In this document: positions 19,764 to 27,847 of the stretch, in pieces
Layout: each line of letters opens with the position of its first letter
Position numbering within the stretch: position 1 is the first letter of the stretch
Notes under the pieces: generated by a model
Seen by the model: the letters and a program-made list of their open reading frames with translations, nothing else
Database searches by the model: none
What the model was told of the DNA's origin: nothing
DNA from: CAYRGG01 sp964423745
Lineage (GTDB): Bacteria; Pseudomonadota; Gammaproteobacteria; Competibacterales; Competibacteraceae
NCBI GenBank assembly: GCA_964423745.1
Contig: CAYRGG010000033.1
Coordinates: 1 to 46,179 of the forward strand
DNA: 46,179 nt
Direction: 5' to 3'
Made by a program: the position numbers and the translations under genes

Positions 19764-20552
19764 ATGAATGACAGCAAAATCAGCGTCGAGACCCAAGGCC
19801 ATGTGCTGATGATCGGTTTAAACCGGCCGGACAAGCGCAATGCTTTTGATTTAGATATGTATCGTCAACTGGGCGCTGCCTATGGCGAGCTGCACCACAA
19901 TCCAGAACTCCGCTGCGGAGTGTTGTTTGCCCACGGTGCGCATTTTACCGCGGGTTTGGACTTGGTAGAGTGGGCGCAACCCTTTAGTGAAGGGCGTTTT
20001 CCTGATCTACCGGATAATGCCATAGATCCTTTGGGGCTTGACGAGGATAACCGATTGCAAAAACCCCTGGTAATGGCCCTTCAGGGCATCTGTCTCACTA
20101 TTGGGATCGAGTTGCTGCTCGCCACCGACATCCGGGTGGCCGCGTCGGATCTTCGTCTTGGCCAAATCGAGATTAAGCGGGGTATCTATCCTGTGGGCGG
20201 GGCGACGGTGCGGATGATGCAGGAAATCGGTTGGGGCAATGCTATGCGTTATCTGCTCACCGCCGATGAAATCTCTGCGGGGGAAGCTTTTCGTTTGGGT
20301 TTGGTGCAGGAAGTGACAGAAGAGGGTAAGCAGTTAGAAAAAGCCTTGGAAATCGCCACCACCATTGCCGCCCAAGCCCCCCTGGGTGTGCAGGCGACTC
20401 TAACATCAGCACGTCGGGCCCGAATTCAAGGAACCAAAGCCGCGTTAGCCCAGTTGCTTCCCGATTTAATGCCCATCATGCAAAGCGACGACGTGAAGGA
20501 AGGCATTCAAGCGTTTAAAGAACGTCGCAATGCCCAGTTTAAAGGCCGCTGA
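19764..20552 (+). CDS. Enoyl-CoA hydratase/isomerase (crotonase) family protein
   Basis: This is a 262-residue crotonase-fold protein, probably acting on an acyl-CoA. The ATG at 19764 is chosen because GGGAGAG lies 7 bp upstream. The GTG at 19758 overlaps this site and is unlikely. Visible are LNRPDKRNAFD, the two oxyanion-hole segments (HFTAGLDL and LQGICLTIGIELLLA), and DIRVAA. The usual catalytic Glu region reads IEIKRGIYPVGGA. The exact reaction cannot be set from sequence. It is followed after 55 bp by an EamA transporter on the same strand, which may or may not be linked. Confidence 0.88.
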   Translation: MNDSKISVETQGHVLMIGLNRPDKRNAFDLDMYRQLGAAYGELHHNPELRCGVLFAHGAHFTAGLDLVEWAQPFSEGRFPDLPDNAIDPLGLDEDNRLQKPLVMALQGICLTIGIELLLATDIRVAASDLRLGQIEIKRGIYPVGGATVRMMQEIGWGNAMRYLLTADEISAGEAFRLGLVQEVTEEGKQLEKALEIATTIAAQAPLGVQATLTSARRARIQGTKAALAQLLPDLMPIMQSDDVKEGIQAFKERRNAQFKGR

Positions 20553-20607
20553 GCCTTCGGTTGACAGAGCTTGACAGCACTTTTATGGATGTGAATAGGC
20601 GACGCTC

Positions 20608-21489
20608 GTGAACTGGTTATTGCTATCCTTACTTTGTGCCTTTAGTCTGGCTTCAGCGGACGCGTTTACCAAAAAATGGTTGGCGGATTATAACGCCCAG
20701 GAGTTGGTGTTAATCCGCTTTGCTTGGACAGGGCTTGTGCTTGCGCCTTTTTTGCTTATAGAACCCTTTCCTCAGGTTCCATGGGCGTTTTGGGGTTGGG
20801 TGGGGGCGATGGTTCCCATCGAAATACTCGCCATGTTTTTTTATATGAAGGCGATCCGCGAAAGCCCCTTAGCGCTCACCTTACCGTATCTTGCTTTTAC
20901 ACCGGCTTTTGCCACCTTAACGGGTTTTTTGTTGTTGGGTGAACAGGTTTCCTGGGATGGCTTTGGCGGTATTTTATTAGTTGTGATCGGTGCCTATCTA
21001 CTCAACCTAAAGCTTCAACGGGGACAAGACTGGCGTGCTTGGCTGGCGCCATTTTACGCCATCATGCGAGAGCGGGGTTCACGGCTCATGCTGGTGGTCG
21101 CTGTGCTTTACAGCTTCACATCGGTGCTGGGGAAAGGAGCGCTGGAGTATATGTCGCCTACGCTCTTTGGCCCTTTTTACTATGTGTTGCTGGGTTTGGT
21201 TACATTGGGTTTCTTTGCCTTACAAAAGGGCGGAAATGTTCATGTATTATGGCGACGACCTCGCCAGCATTTGTTTGTTGCTCTGATGATGGGCGCTATG
21301 CTCCTGACTCATTTTGCCGCCATCGCCCAGGTGGAAGTCGCTTATATGATTTCCGTAAAACGAACCAGCTTATTGTTTGGCATTGTCTATGGCGCGGTGC
21401 TTTTTTCCGAGAGACGTTTGGGGGTGCATCTGTTGGCCGGCACCCTGATGGTGATCGGTGTTGCGTTGATCGCCTTTAGCAGTCAATAA
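20608..21489 (+). CDS. EamA/DMT-superfamily transporter
   Basis: This is a 293-residue inner-membrane protein with about ten hydrophobic segments arranged as two EamA halves. The first half ends with LLLGEQVSWDGFGGILLVVIGAYLL and the second with AVLFSERRLGVHLLAGTLMVIGVALI, both typical of drug/metabolite exporters. The GTG start at 20608 gives the expected N-terminal helix (MNWLLLSLLCAFSLASADAFTKKWLA). The transported compound is unknown. It is downstream of the crotonase gene. Confidence 0.88.
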   Translation: MNWLLLSLLCAFSLASADAFTKKWLADYNAQELVLIRFAWTGLVLAPFLLIEPFPQVPWAFWGWVGAMVPIEILAMFFYMKAIRESPLALTLPYLAFTPAFATLTGFLLLGEQVSWDGFGGILLVVIGAYLLNLKLQRGQDWRAWLAPFYAIMRERGSRLMLVVAVLYSFTSVLGKGALEYMSPTLFGPFYYVLLGLVTLGFFALQKGGNVHVLWRRPRQHLFVALMMGAMLLTHFAAIAQVEVAYMISVKRTSLLFGIVYGAVLFSERRLGVHLLAGTLMVIGVALIAFSSQ

Positions 21490-21518
21490 ACGATATTTTC
21501 TGAGTCAATCTAGTAAGC

Positions 21519-21863
21519 TTATTGACAAATATCTTTTATAAAACTCGTGTCGATATGCGTTTCAAAGGCGATTAAAGCGGTGTTGACGGTAATGGCAACC
21601 CATATTCCCGTGAACATCATGCCGATTAGGGCAATGAATACCGACAGTGTTTTTGAAATTTTGGTTAATGGACGAATATCGCCATAACCCACTGTGGTGG
21701 CGGTTATCAATGACCAATACAAAGCGTCGAACTGAGTCCATTTTTCAACTCGACCTACCACTTGTCCCAAAGCAACAATAACAAAACACAAAAATACCAA
21801 TAACGGCGCAGCTAAATAAACGTACCAAAAAAATAGCTGAATAAATGTCAGCGTAAATGCCAT
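21519..21863 (-). CDS. Two-TM potassium channel subunit
   Basis: This is a 114-residue minimal ion channel of the Ion_trans_2 type. A hydrophobic first helix (about 5-33) is followed by a pore helix and the K+ selectivity filter TTVGYGD (56-62), then a second helix (about 68-95) and a short cytosolic tail. There is no ligand-binding RCK or voltage domain. It would act as a tetramer in the inner membrane. It is convergent with the EamA gene and divergent from the cNMP-domain ZIP-like gene, with about 160 bp between the two starts. Confidence 0.88.
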   Translation of the reverse strand: MAFTLTFIQLFFWYVYLAAPLLVFLCFVIVALGQVVGRVEKWTQFDALYWSLITATTVGYGDIRPLTKISKTLSVFIALIGMMFTGIWVAITVNTALIAFETHIDTSFIKDICQ

Positions 21864-22024
21864 AAATTATTGTTTCTTGATCTGATAAAGAGGATGCATA
21901 ACAGGAGCAGATGATCGATAAATTGGGTGATTATAATACTGTTCCTCTGAGGTGTAATCATTGCATAGGGGAGCAAGGTGGCACAGAGTATGATGGAGAA
22001 AAAGTATAAAACGTGTTTGAGTCC

Positions 22025-23842
22025 ATGACATTGACCGCCTTTGTGATGGGCATTGTTAGCGCTTGTTCCTTACCGCTGGGGACACTCACCACCGCCTTCT
22101 GGAGGCCAAACGATCGTATCGTAGCATGGCTAATGGCCTTTGGTGGCGGTGCTTTGCTTGCTGCGCTGACCATCGATTTGGTGGCAAGTGCTTTAGATAG
22201 GGGGCATTTCTATCCCCTAGCAGCCGGTTGTATTACTGGTGGCCTGCTGTTCATGGCCCTCGATCACCTGGTCAACAGTCGGGGTGGCTTTCTGCGCAAA
22301 GCGTCCACCACCATCAACCACTTTCGTCGCCAACGCCAGCGCCGTTTTAAGCGCGTTCTAACCCACCTGGGGCGTATCGATGTATTTCGCGATCTACCCG
22401 CCCAAGAGGCGGAAGAACTGGCGAATAGCGTACTAAGTCATAAATATCCAAAGGGAACCCTGTTGTACCTCCGTCATGATCCCTCGGACAATCTCTATGT
22501 GATCGAGGAAGGCAAAGTTGAGTTGCTGGACCCGAACCAAGATATGCGCTGTTTTGCCCAACTGACGACCAATGACACCTTTGGCCGTATGGCCTTCTTT
22601 GCCGGCGCTCCCCACGCCACTGTTGCCGTGACGGCTGCCGATACCCGGCTGTGGATTATTCCCCGGTATGCCTTCAACGGCATTTTAAGGTCTTCGCCAG
22701 CCCTCATCGCCGCACTGCAAACCTTTCTGCAAAGCAAAAAAATGACCACTTATCTGCAAGAACGCCACCATATGGATCCGACTCAAGTGCAGACCTGGGT
22801 GGAATCCGCAATAAAGAGCCTACAAAGCAGCGGCATTATTCAAAACGCCATTGCGGTGGAACGTAACCACGAGCAATTCCAGCATATGGCAAACCAGATT
22901 AGCCGATTGCCGATTTTTCAAGGACTACCCCCGGAGGAAATGCAGGAGATTGCTGGAAGGATCATCTGCAAGCACCATCAACGGGGCGAAACTTTTTTTC
23001 ATCAGCATCAATCCGCCGAACGCTTGTATATTGTTGAACACGGTGAAGTAGCCCTAATCGATCCCCAAGATACCTTAAGAAAACCTATTGCGGTGCGGGA
23101 TCACCAGGCTTTTGGCGGCATGTCCTTCCTGACGGGTACGCGCCATACGGTCAGCGCCGTGGCCACCACCGACACCACCGTATGGGTGTTGCGGAAAAGC
23201 GATTTCGAGGAAATTCTAAAAAAAGCCCCGGAGTTCGATCAGCATATCAAAGATTTTCTGCAGCAACAGGAAATCGCCATTTACTTACAGCAAAAACAGC
23301 ATTTTAACCCAGATAGGGCAGCTCGCTGGACGCGCAAAGCCGTCAGAAGCATCGATGCAGGTAGACTCATTCCCTCCGCTCACTATATGGCTGACGAAGT
23401 GAAACAGCATCACGGAGCGCCGCTGGCCATTTGGCTGGGTATCATGTTAGATGGCATTCCCGAATCCCTGGTCATCGGCGCTAGCTTGATACACACGCAC
23501 ATCAGTCTTTCTCTGCTCGCGGGGCTTTTCCTTTCCAACTATCCTGAAGCGCTGTCCAGTTCTGTGGGTATGCGCCAGCAGGGTATGTCGTTTAAACGAG
23601 TGCTATTTATGTGGACCTCGTTGATGGTCATCACAGGGGTGGGGGCGGCGCTGGGTAATGTCTTCTTTGAAGGAGCGCAGCCTTTCGTGTTTTCCCTAGT
23701 TCAAGGCGTAGCGGCGGGGGCCATGCTGACCATGATTGCGGAAACCATGTTGCCTGAAGCTTATTTGAAGGGTGGCTCGATCATCGGTTTAGCGACGCTT
23801 TTGGGATTTCTCGCCGCCATTTTTTTTAAAACCCTTGAGTAG
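22025..23842 (+). CDS. ZIP-like metal transporter with two inserted cyclic-nucleotide-binding domains
   Basis: This is a 605-residue membrane protein with an unusual layout. Residues 1-90 hold three hydrophobic helices (MTLTAFVMGIVSA..., LMAFGGGALLAALTIDLVA, GCITGGLLFMALDHLV), like the first helices of ZIP permeases. About 110-235 and 290-420 are two cNMP-binding (CNBD) domains, each with the jelly-roll pattern (LYVIEEGKVELLDP and LYIVEHGEVALIDP). From about 455 the ZIP-like helices resume, with LDGIPESLVIGA and NYPEALSSSVGMR resembling the metal-binding HNLPEG and HEIPE motifs. The ATG at 22025 is chosen by topology. A GTG at 22013 is possible, and neither has a clear ribosome site. Substrate and nucleotide ligand are unknown. 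Confidence 0.75.
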   Translation: MTLTAFVMGIVSACSLPLGTLTTAFWRPNDRIVAWLMAFGGGALLAALTIDLVASALDRGHFYPLAAGCITGGLLFMALDHLVNSRGGFLRKASTTINHFRRQRQRRFKRVLTHLGRIDVFRDLPAQEAEELANSVLSHKYPKGTLLYLRHDPSDNLYVIEEGKVELLDPNQDMRCFAQLTTNDTFGRMAFFAGAPHATVAVTAADTRLWIIPRYAFNGILRSSPALIAALQTFLQSKKMTTYLQERHHMDPTQVQTWVESAIKSLQSSGIIQNAIAVERNHEQFQHMANQISRLPIFQGLPPEEMQEIAGRIICKHHQRGETFFHQHQSAERLYIVEHGEVALIDPQDTLRKPIAVRDHQAFGGMSFLTGTRHTVSAVATTDTTVWVLRKSDFEEILKKAPEFDQHIKDFLQQQEIAIYLQQKQHFNPDRAARWTRKAVRSIDAGRLIPSAHYMADEVKQHHGAPLAIWLGIMLDGIPESLVIGASLIHTHISLSLLAGLFLSNYPEALSSSVGMRQQGMSFKRVLFMWTSLMVITGVGAALGNVFFEGAQPFVFSLVQGVAAGAMLTMIAETMLPEAYLKGGSIIGLATLLGFLAAIFFKTLE

Positions 23843-23877
23843 TTGGCAATAACCAACCATAAGCCTTGAACTGTTTA

Positions 23878-24621
23878 TTAATCCCAGTTTTCTTGCCTGA
23901 GCGGTGCAGCATTGAGTTCATCCCGGTGGTTACGCCAATGGGGCATGTAATGATCCATCAACGCCGCAAAATGGGCATTGTGATAACGTTCAAAAAAATG
24001 CACCAATTCATGGACGATCACGTATTCCAAGCACTGGGGCGGTTTTTTGATGAGTTCCAGATTGAGCCAGATGCGCCGATCGGTGATGTTGCACGACCCC
24101 CATTTGGTTTTCATTCGTTTGATACCCCACTCGGGCATCGGCAGCGTCATCCGCTCAGCCCAACGTCTGATCAGTGGATCCGCCAGTGCGCGTAATTGTT
24201 TGCGGTACCAGGATTGCAGCACGTCCTTACGCCTATTATTGGCAGTGCCCTCCCGAAGCAGCAAATCGATCCTGTTGTCGCTACGTAAAGCGACTTGAGA
24301 GGGTCCGGTATGGCTCGCCACGTTCAAGCGAAAACGCTGCCCTAGATAATAATGGCACTCTCCAGATATATACTCACGCTCGGATTGCCGTTGCTGCTCT
24401 GCAAATTTAGCCTGGTGTTTCTTAATCCAGCTAAGCCGAGAAATTACCGCCAAACGAACAGCGTCATCGCTGACTGACAAGGGCGCAGCCACTCGCACCC
24501 GCCCCGAGGGGGGATAGACACCCAGGTGCAGGTTCTTGATAGCCTTGCGCACCACCTCCACCTGAATGCCGCTGACTTGGATGTATTGCCGCTTAATGCT
24601 CGCTTTTATCTTGTTACCCAA
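23878..24621 (-). CDS. YgjP-like (DUF45, M48-type) zinc metallopeptidase
   Basis: This is a 247-residue cytosolic protein with the gluzincin motif HELVHFFERYH (His204, Glu205, His208) followed by further histidines at 214 and 217. Just before it lies KTKWGSCNITDRRIWLNLELI, the DUF45/YgjP family signature. The length is typical. Related genes often sit beside type I restriction-modification loci. Here the neighbour on one side is the IS66/toxin-antitoxin scrap zone, and none is present. Its physiological substrate is unknown. Confidence 0.88.
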   Translation of the reverse strand: MGNKIKASIKRQYIQVSGIQVEVVRKAIKNLHLGVYPPSGRVRVAAPLSVSDDAVRLAVISRLSWIKKHQAKFAEQQRQSEREYISGECHYYLGQRFRLNVASHTGPSQVALRSDNRIDLLLREGTANNRRKDVLQSWYRKQLRALADPLIRRWAERMTLPMPEWGIKRMKTKWGSCNITDRRIWLNLELIKKPPQCLEYVIVHELVHFFERYHNAHFAALMDHYMPHWRNHRDELNAAPLRQENWD

Positions 24622-24727
24622 TTTTCTACTGTCCGGATCTTAAATTAAATAGATCCAGATACTATTCTATAAAATAAGGCGACTGCGGTTAGGTTGATAA
24701 GTCCCACTTTTTGGGAATTGACCGCAA

Positions 24728-24830
24728 CTAAACGGTTGGCAAGTCCTCTACCCAGCTTAAGTATATCTTTAGAGGTCCTTGACTAACATTTTCATAAAAT
24801 TTATGGTCGGCTGTCACCATGTGTGCCTTA
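24728..24830 (-). pseudogene. Remnant of a vapC 3' end (duplicate of 27419-27521)
   Basis: The minus strand encodes the last 33 codons and a TAG stop of a PIN-domain toxin almost identical to the VapC at 27419-27847. The shared 102 bp differ at 3 positions, and all three are silent in the vapC frame (gca/gcg, gga/ggg, aag/aaa). The stop codon differs as TAG versus TAA. Homology ends at 24830, where the IS66 fragment begins. Confidence 0.85.
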
Positions 24831-24837
24831 TTGGATC

Positions 24838-25020
24838 GGTGTGTCGCTGGCGCATGCCTGTCAAATCGTTGAGTTTTTCACAGGCCTGGAACTGTCCAGA
24901 TCACAAGCCCACTGTTCGATCGATCAACTCAGTGAAGACTGGCGCTACCAGGAAGAGATTATTGCCCAGTTCATCGTACTGCAATGGATAGTGTACGTTG
25001 ACGAAACCGGCTGGAAGGGG
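24838..25020 (+). pseudogene. IS66-family transposase fragment
   Basis: About 61 codons read VSLAHACQIVEFF, then LELSRSQA and IVYVDETGWK, resembling the central part of IS66-type transposases (DDE_Tnp_IS66), where the second run carries a catalytic Asp. The start and the large C-terminal part are absent. No IS66 terminal repeats are visible, so it is a decayed scrap. Confidence 0.7.
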
Positions 25021-25254
25021 GGTGTGTGAATCACACAGATCAGGCCACTCGTCAGGCCCTGGAGCAGGCCAACCTCGGTATTGCCGGTGATGGGGGCGAC
25101 CATAATATCGAAGCCAATACTACAATCCGCATCGCTTAAGCGCATCGTCCTTCAGGGGCGAACAGGTCAAGTCAATCCAATCACATGGGGTACATGCTCC
25201 GTGTGCATTTTTCGCTGCTTGTTCGCTTGTTTCCTGATCTAGGATAACCGTAAG

Positions 25255-25455
25255 CTATCCAACACGGCGCGAAGGGCTGGGTCCAGTATGCGCGTCTTGT
25301 TCTGTAGTATTTTTTTGGCTAGCCTGGAAAACCTCATTATCCCTGGATGTCGATTTAGACTTTAGATACGAGACGAGCATATCCATGTCGTAGTCGTGTT
25401 CTTTGGTAATGTTGTCCTTGGTTTCCCAAAGTTTTTTCAAGGTCTTATCCATCAT
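25255..25455 (-). CDS. Small antitoxin-like protein
   Basis: This is a 66-residue hydrophilic protein starting MMDKTLKKLWETKDNITKEHDYDMDMLV. The N-terminal half resembles short proteins found beside PIN-domain toxins, which is how I interpret it, and the tail is low-complexity. A strong GGGAGG lies about 8 bp upstream of the paired ATG codons (25455/25452). It is 87 bp downstream of a truncated PIN-domain frame on the same strand, so it may be the surviving partner of that toxin. An antitoxin function is inferred only. Confidence 0.5.
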   Translation of the reverse strand: MMDKTLKKLWETKDNITKEHDYDMDMLVSYLKSKSTSRDNEVFQASQKNTTEQDAHTGPSPSRRVG

Positions 25456-25542
25456 CCTGACTGCCTCCCATAAGTTCGATGGGCGTTACAATTTCTGGGC
25501 ATTGAAACCCGTGCGCTTGACATATTTTCCTTATTTTTGGCT

Positions 25543-25830
25543 TCATTTCAGCGTTGTAATGTGTCGGCAGTTCCATGTCAGCAAGTAATCGATTCGATGC
25601 ACTGTGGCGACTGCAATATGCAATGCGTCATCAAGCGCCTTTTTGGGTACACCGCCTTCCTGGATGAGCGCTTTTGATAAGACTACCACATCATCGTTTA
25701 AGGGAAGAATTTCAATACCTGACAATTTTGCAAGGCGTTTTTTCGCTGCGAGGTTATCACCTCTTCCCGCTTCCTCGATGACTACTTCCGATATGTATAA
25801 GGCAAACCGGTCCTTTCTTTTCGCAAATAG
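25543..25830 (-). pseudogene. 5'-truncated PIN-domain toxin
   Basis: The last 94 residues read FAKRKDRFALYISEVVIEEAGRG, then ALDDALHIAVATVHRIDYLLTWNCRHI, typical of the C-terminal two thirds of a PIN-domain toxin. The first 35-40 residues, which hold the first catalytic Asp, are missing. Upstream the frame stays open to 26130, but only by running through the secreted repeat-protein gene in another frame. It is therefore a recombination scar, probably without toxic activity. Its boundary is approximate. Confidence 0.65.
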
Positions 25831-25867
25831 GCTGGGGCGGAAAACCGCGCCCAGCTGTGACATCGCG

Positions 25868-26644
25868 CTATTGGTCAAAACAGTAGGTTTGTCGCCATTC
25901 AAAGGGCGTCTTATCATTGTTGCGCCACCAATGACACAACCGATTCCCTTGCTGAGCGACCACCTCAAAGTTCGGGCGGGGCGGTATGATTTGATCTCGA
26001 GCAAGTGCTTCACAATATCTTTTTCGTTCGAGACAACGTGCTTCTTCCCTTTCGTGGCAAAGCTCGGCCTCATAGCCTGAGTAATATATGTCGCAGCCAA
26101 TGCTGGCGGGCTTAACTGTACACCCCGCATTAGTCATACAACTATATACAAATTTATCTACACTCACTCCTTCTCCCACGAAGGCACTTTGAATCAGGGT
26201 GGGCGCCGATGTCACGTTGTTTGCAAAACACTCGCTTTGCTTCCAATCGATTTTACGCGGTTCAGAGGACTGCTCATCATGTTCGCCCCACCAATGACAC
26301 AACTGATTCCCTTGTCGCACTACCACCTCAAAGTTCCCGCCGTTGGCTCCTACATCGAAATCACTTTGAATCAGCGCCGGCGCTGACGTCACGTTGTGCC
26401 CGAAACAATCGGTTTTCTCCCAGAGAAAGGGCTCCTCATCATTGCTGCGGAAATAGTGACATACCTGGTCTCCTTCCTGCACTACCAAGTCAAAATCACC
26501 ACCATTAGCCCCGTCACCAAAGCCGCTTTGAATCAGCGTTCCCCCCCCGGCGGCGAAAACGTACCCTGGGATGAGCATCATTGTGAGAACCTGAATAATC
26601 ATGAGACACAGACCCCGACTTCGTAAAATCTTATATATCTTCAT
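25868..26644 (-). CDS. Secreted protein with Cys/Trp-rich lectin-like repeats
   Basis: This is a 258-residue exported protein. The signal peptide (about 1-31, ending YVFA) is preceded by a strong AAGGAGGT ribosome site about 7 bp from the ATG. Repeats of about 50 residues cover 37-83, 91-140 and 225-258. Each contains LIQS.F...GGNFEVVV..GN.LCHWW...D...W....CF. The pattern resembles bacterial propeller-like repeats (GNFELVVP...LAHYWRD), but with extra cysteines. A Cys-rich segment (about 155-222) interrupts the third repeat. The gene stops right after YCFDQ in repeat 3, at the point where the truncated PIN sequence follows, so its 3' end may also have been lost. Function is unknown. Confidence 0.6.
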   Translation of the reverse strand: MKIYKILRSRGLCLMIIQVLTMMLIPGYVFAAGGGTLIQSGFGDGANGGDFDLVVQEGDQVCHYFRSNDEEPFLWEKTDCFGHNVTSAPALIQSDFDVGANGGNFEVVVRQGNQLCHWWGEHDEQSSEPRKIDWKQSECFANNVTSAPTLIQSAFVGEGVSVDKFVYSCMTNAGCTVKPASIGCDIYYSGYEAELCHEREEARCLERKRYCEALARDQIIPPRPNFEVVAQQGNRLCHWWRNNDKTPFEWRQTYCFDQ

Positions 26645-26993
26645 TTTGTTACCTCCTTGCTTCTTGACGAAAACTTGTGTTACTTAAAGAATGCAGTGCA
26701 CAAAATCTACTCATCATGCGTTACATATAACACATAATTACCGCAAAATAAACAAGGTAATTTAGTCAGGAATTCAGAAGCGTATTTTTATCGTCTTGAC
26801 AGGCAGAGAGTGTTGCATTAGAAAGCTTCTCAGCCGAAAACATCAGCCAGAGAAAGACATGGGTATCGAGCAACAGCTTCACGGGTTGCCACTAAGCCAG
26901 AAATCAGGGGGTAGAGGATCACACAAAACTTTAGCGGTGTGACATTCTCGGACGGATCTTCCCCACTTGACCTAATAAATTTAAATACTTAGC
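26645..26993. other. Intergenic region containing a VapC remnant
   Basis: AT-rich DNA between the secreted repeat-protein gene and the ribbon-helix-helix gene. It holds the promoter and ribosome site of the former and a 38-codon PIN toxin stub at 26766-26882. Nothing else is recognised. Confidence 0.6.
26766..26882 (-). pseudogene. 3'-truncated VapC (PIN) toxin stub
   Basis: From a GTG at 26882 the minus strand reads VKLLLDTHVFLWLMFSAEKL, then SNATLSACQDDKNTLLNS and a TGA. This matches the first 38 residues of Phd-partnered PIN toxins, including the first catalytic Asp (LLDTH), and then stops. The expected continuation (about 90 residues) is absent. No Phd-type antitoxin precedes it. Confidence 0.65.
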
Positions 26994-27269
26994 TCATATG
27001 TAGCCATGTATCAGCATCATTTTTTTGACGATTTCCTCATCCTCCAGATTGGCCGCCAAAGCAAGCGCTTTATCAAGGTTAGCCTGTAGAATACCCATCT
27101 TATAGGTTTTTTCCTTGTAATAAGCTTTTTGCGCATTAGGTTGATGTGAAGCTTTGATACCCGCACACAACGTTTGGTTAAGCAGCTTATCTAATGAAGT
27201 GTTTTGTCTATGGGCTTGTTCCTTCAATGCAAGGAGCAGATCATCATCTATACGAACTGTGGTAGGCAT
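26994..27269 (-). CDS. Ribbon-helix-helix antitoxin-like protein (orphan)
   Basis: This 91-residue protein opens with MPTTVRIDDDLLLALKEQAHRQNTSLDKLLNQTL, the beta-strand plus two helices of RHH DNA-binding antitoxins of the VapB type. The C-terminal half would neutralise a toxin, but no intact toxin gene follows. The sequence immediately downstream is the VapC stub at 26766-26882, which belongs to a family normally paired with Phd antitoxins. It is therefore likely an orphan. It could still repress transcription. Confidence 0.65.
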   Translation of the reverse strand: MPTTVRIDDDLLLALKEQAHRQNTSLDKLLNQTLCAGIKASHQPNAQKAYYKEKTYKMGILQANLDKALALAANLEDEEIVKKMMLIHGYI

Positions 27270-27418
27270 TTTGTCGTAATAGCATCAAATATTGTGAATC
27301 AATACAGCATTATTTTAATGCAGCCTTCAGCATCAATTGTGTGTTTAGCATCTTTGATGAATGAACGCATGGCGACTGCGGTCTCGCTGATTCATCGTCT
27401 TCCGGAAATTGACCTTGC

Positions 27419-27847
27419 TTAAACGGTTGGCAAGTCCTCTACCCAGCTTAAGTATATTTTTAGAGGCCCTTGACTAACATTTTCATAAAATTTATGGTCG
27501 GCTGTCACCATGTGCGCCTTAAGGTTTACTGCTAAAGCAAGATACAGACAGTCATAGAGACTCCGATAGGTTTGATTTGCCAACTCAAACGCTGAAGAAA
27601 GCAAACTATTATCGGGATGGCGCGTCATAGGTATCTTTGCGATAGCTTGGAGTATCTCATATCCATCTTCGGTACTGATCTCTTGGCGCCGGATTCTTTT
27701 ACACACAATATTACTGAACTCAAGGTCAAACAGACCAGGAACGTGGAGTCGCGAATCAGCATGGCAGAGCCGTAACGCAGCGTCACTATGGATTTCCGGT
27801 AAGAACCACTTAGCGGCTACACTCACATCGACAACATATAAGGTCAT
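27419..27847 (-). CDS. vapC: VapC-type PIN-domain ribonuclease toxin
   Basis: This is a 142-residue PIN toxin, expected to cleave RNA when released. The acidic metal-binding residues are in place: Asp7 (VVDVSVAAKWF), Glu43 (FDLEFSN), Asp99 (LYDCLYLALA) and Asp117 (VTADHKF). Its ATG overlaps the antitoxin stop by four bases (27844-27847), the coupling usual in such pairs. The last 102 bp occur again at 24729-24830 beside an IS66 fragment. This is the only toxin-antitoxin pair of the region that looks intact. Confidence 0.9.
   Translation of the reverse strand: MTLYVVDVSVAAKWFLPEIHSDAALRLCHADSRLHVPGLFDLEFSNIVCKRIRRQEISTEDGYEILQAIAKIPMTRHPDNSLLSSAFELANQTYRSLYDCLYLALAVNLKAHMVTADHKFYENVSQGPLKIYLSWVEDLPTV
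27420..27521. repeat. 102-bp repeat, copy 2 (vapC 3' end)
   Basis: This direct repeat of 24729-24830 has 99 of 102 identical bases. It lies fully inside vapC, so the other copy is the derived or orphaned one. Confidence 0.9.

Larger units (their letters stand above)
24622..25254. other. Intergenic scrap region with toxin-gene and IS66 remnants
   Basis: This stretch carries no intact gene. It contains a 102-bp copy of a vapC 3' end (24729-24830) directly joined to an IS66-type transposase fragment (24838-25020). The remaining 230 bases show one short minus-strand open frame at 24945-25145 without a ribosome site that I cannot identify. Confidence 0.7.

Noticed and set aside
21490..21530. Possible terminator between the EamA and channel genes
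   Set aside because: GATATTT and AAATATC can pair, but the stem is interrupted and one arm lies in the coding end of the channel gene.
21993..22028. 11-codon ORF whose TGA overlaps the ATG of the cNMP-ZIP gene
   Set aside because: It looks like the lon leader case, but the ribosome site is poor (AAGGTGG 12 bp away), and a GTG start at 22013 of the main gene would remove the overlap. Treated as chance.
24945..25145. Minus-strand 66-codon frame in the scrap zone
   Set aside because: No ribosome site and no recognised family. It overlaps the IS66 fragment.
25831..26130. N-terminal extension of the PIN frame up to 26130
   Set aside because: It runs antiphase through the secreted repeat gene, has no PIN similarity and no ribosome site. 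Only the C-terminal part is a real toxin remnant.
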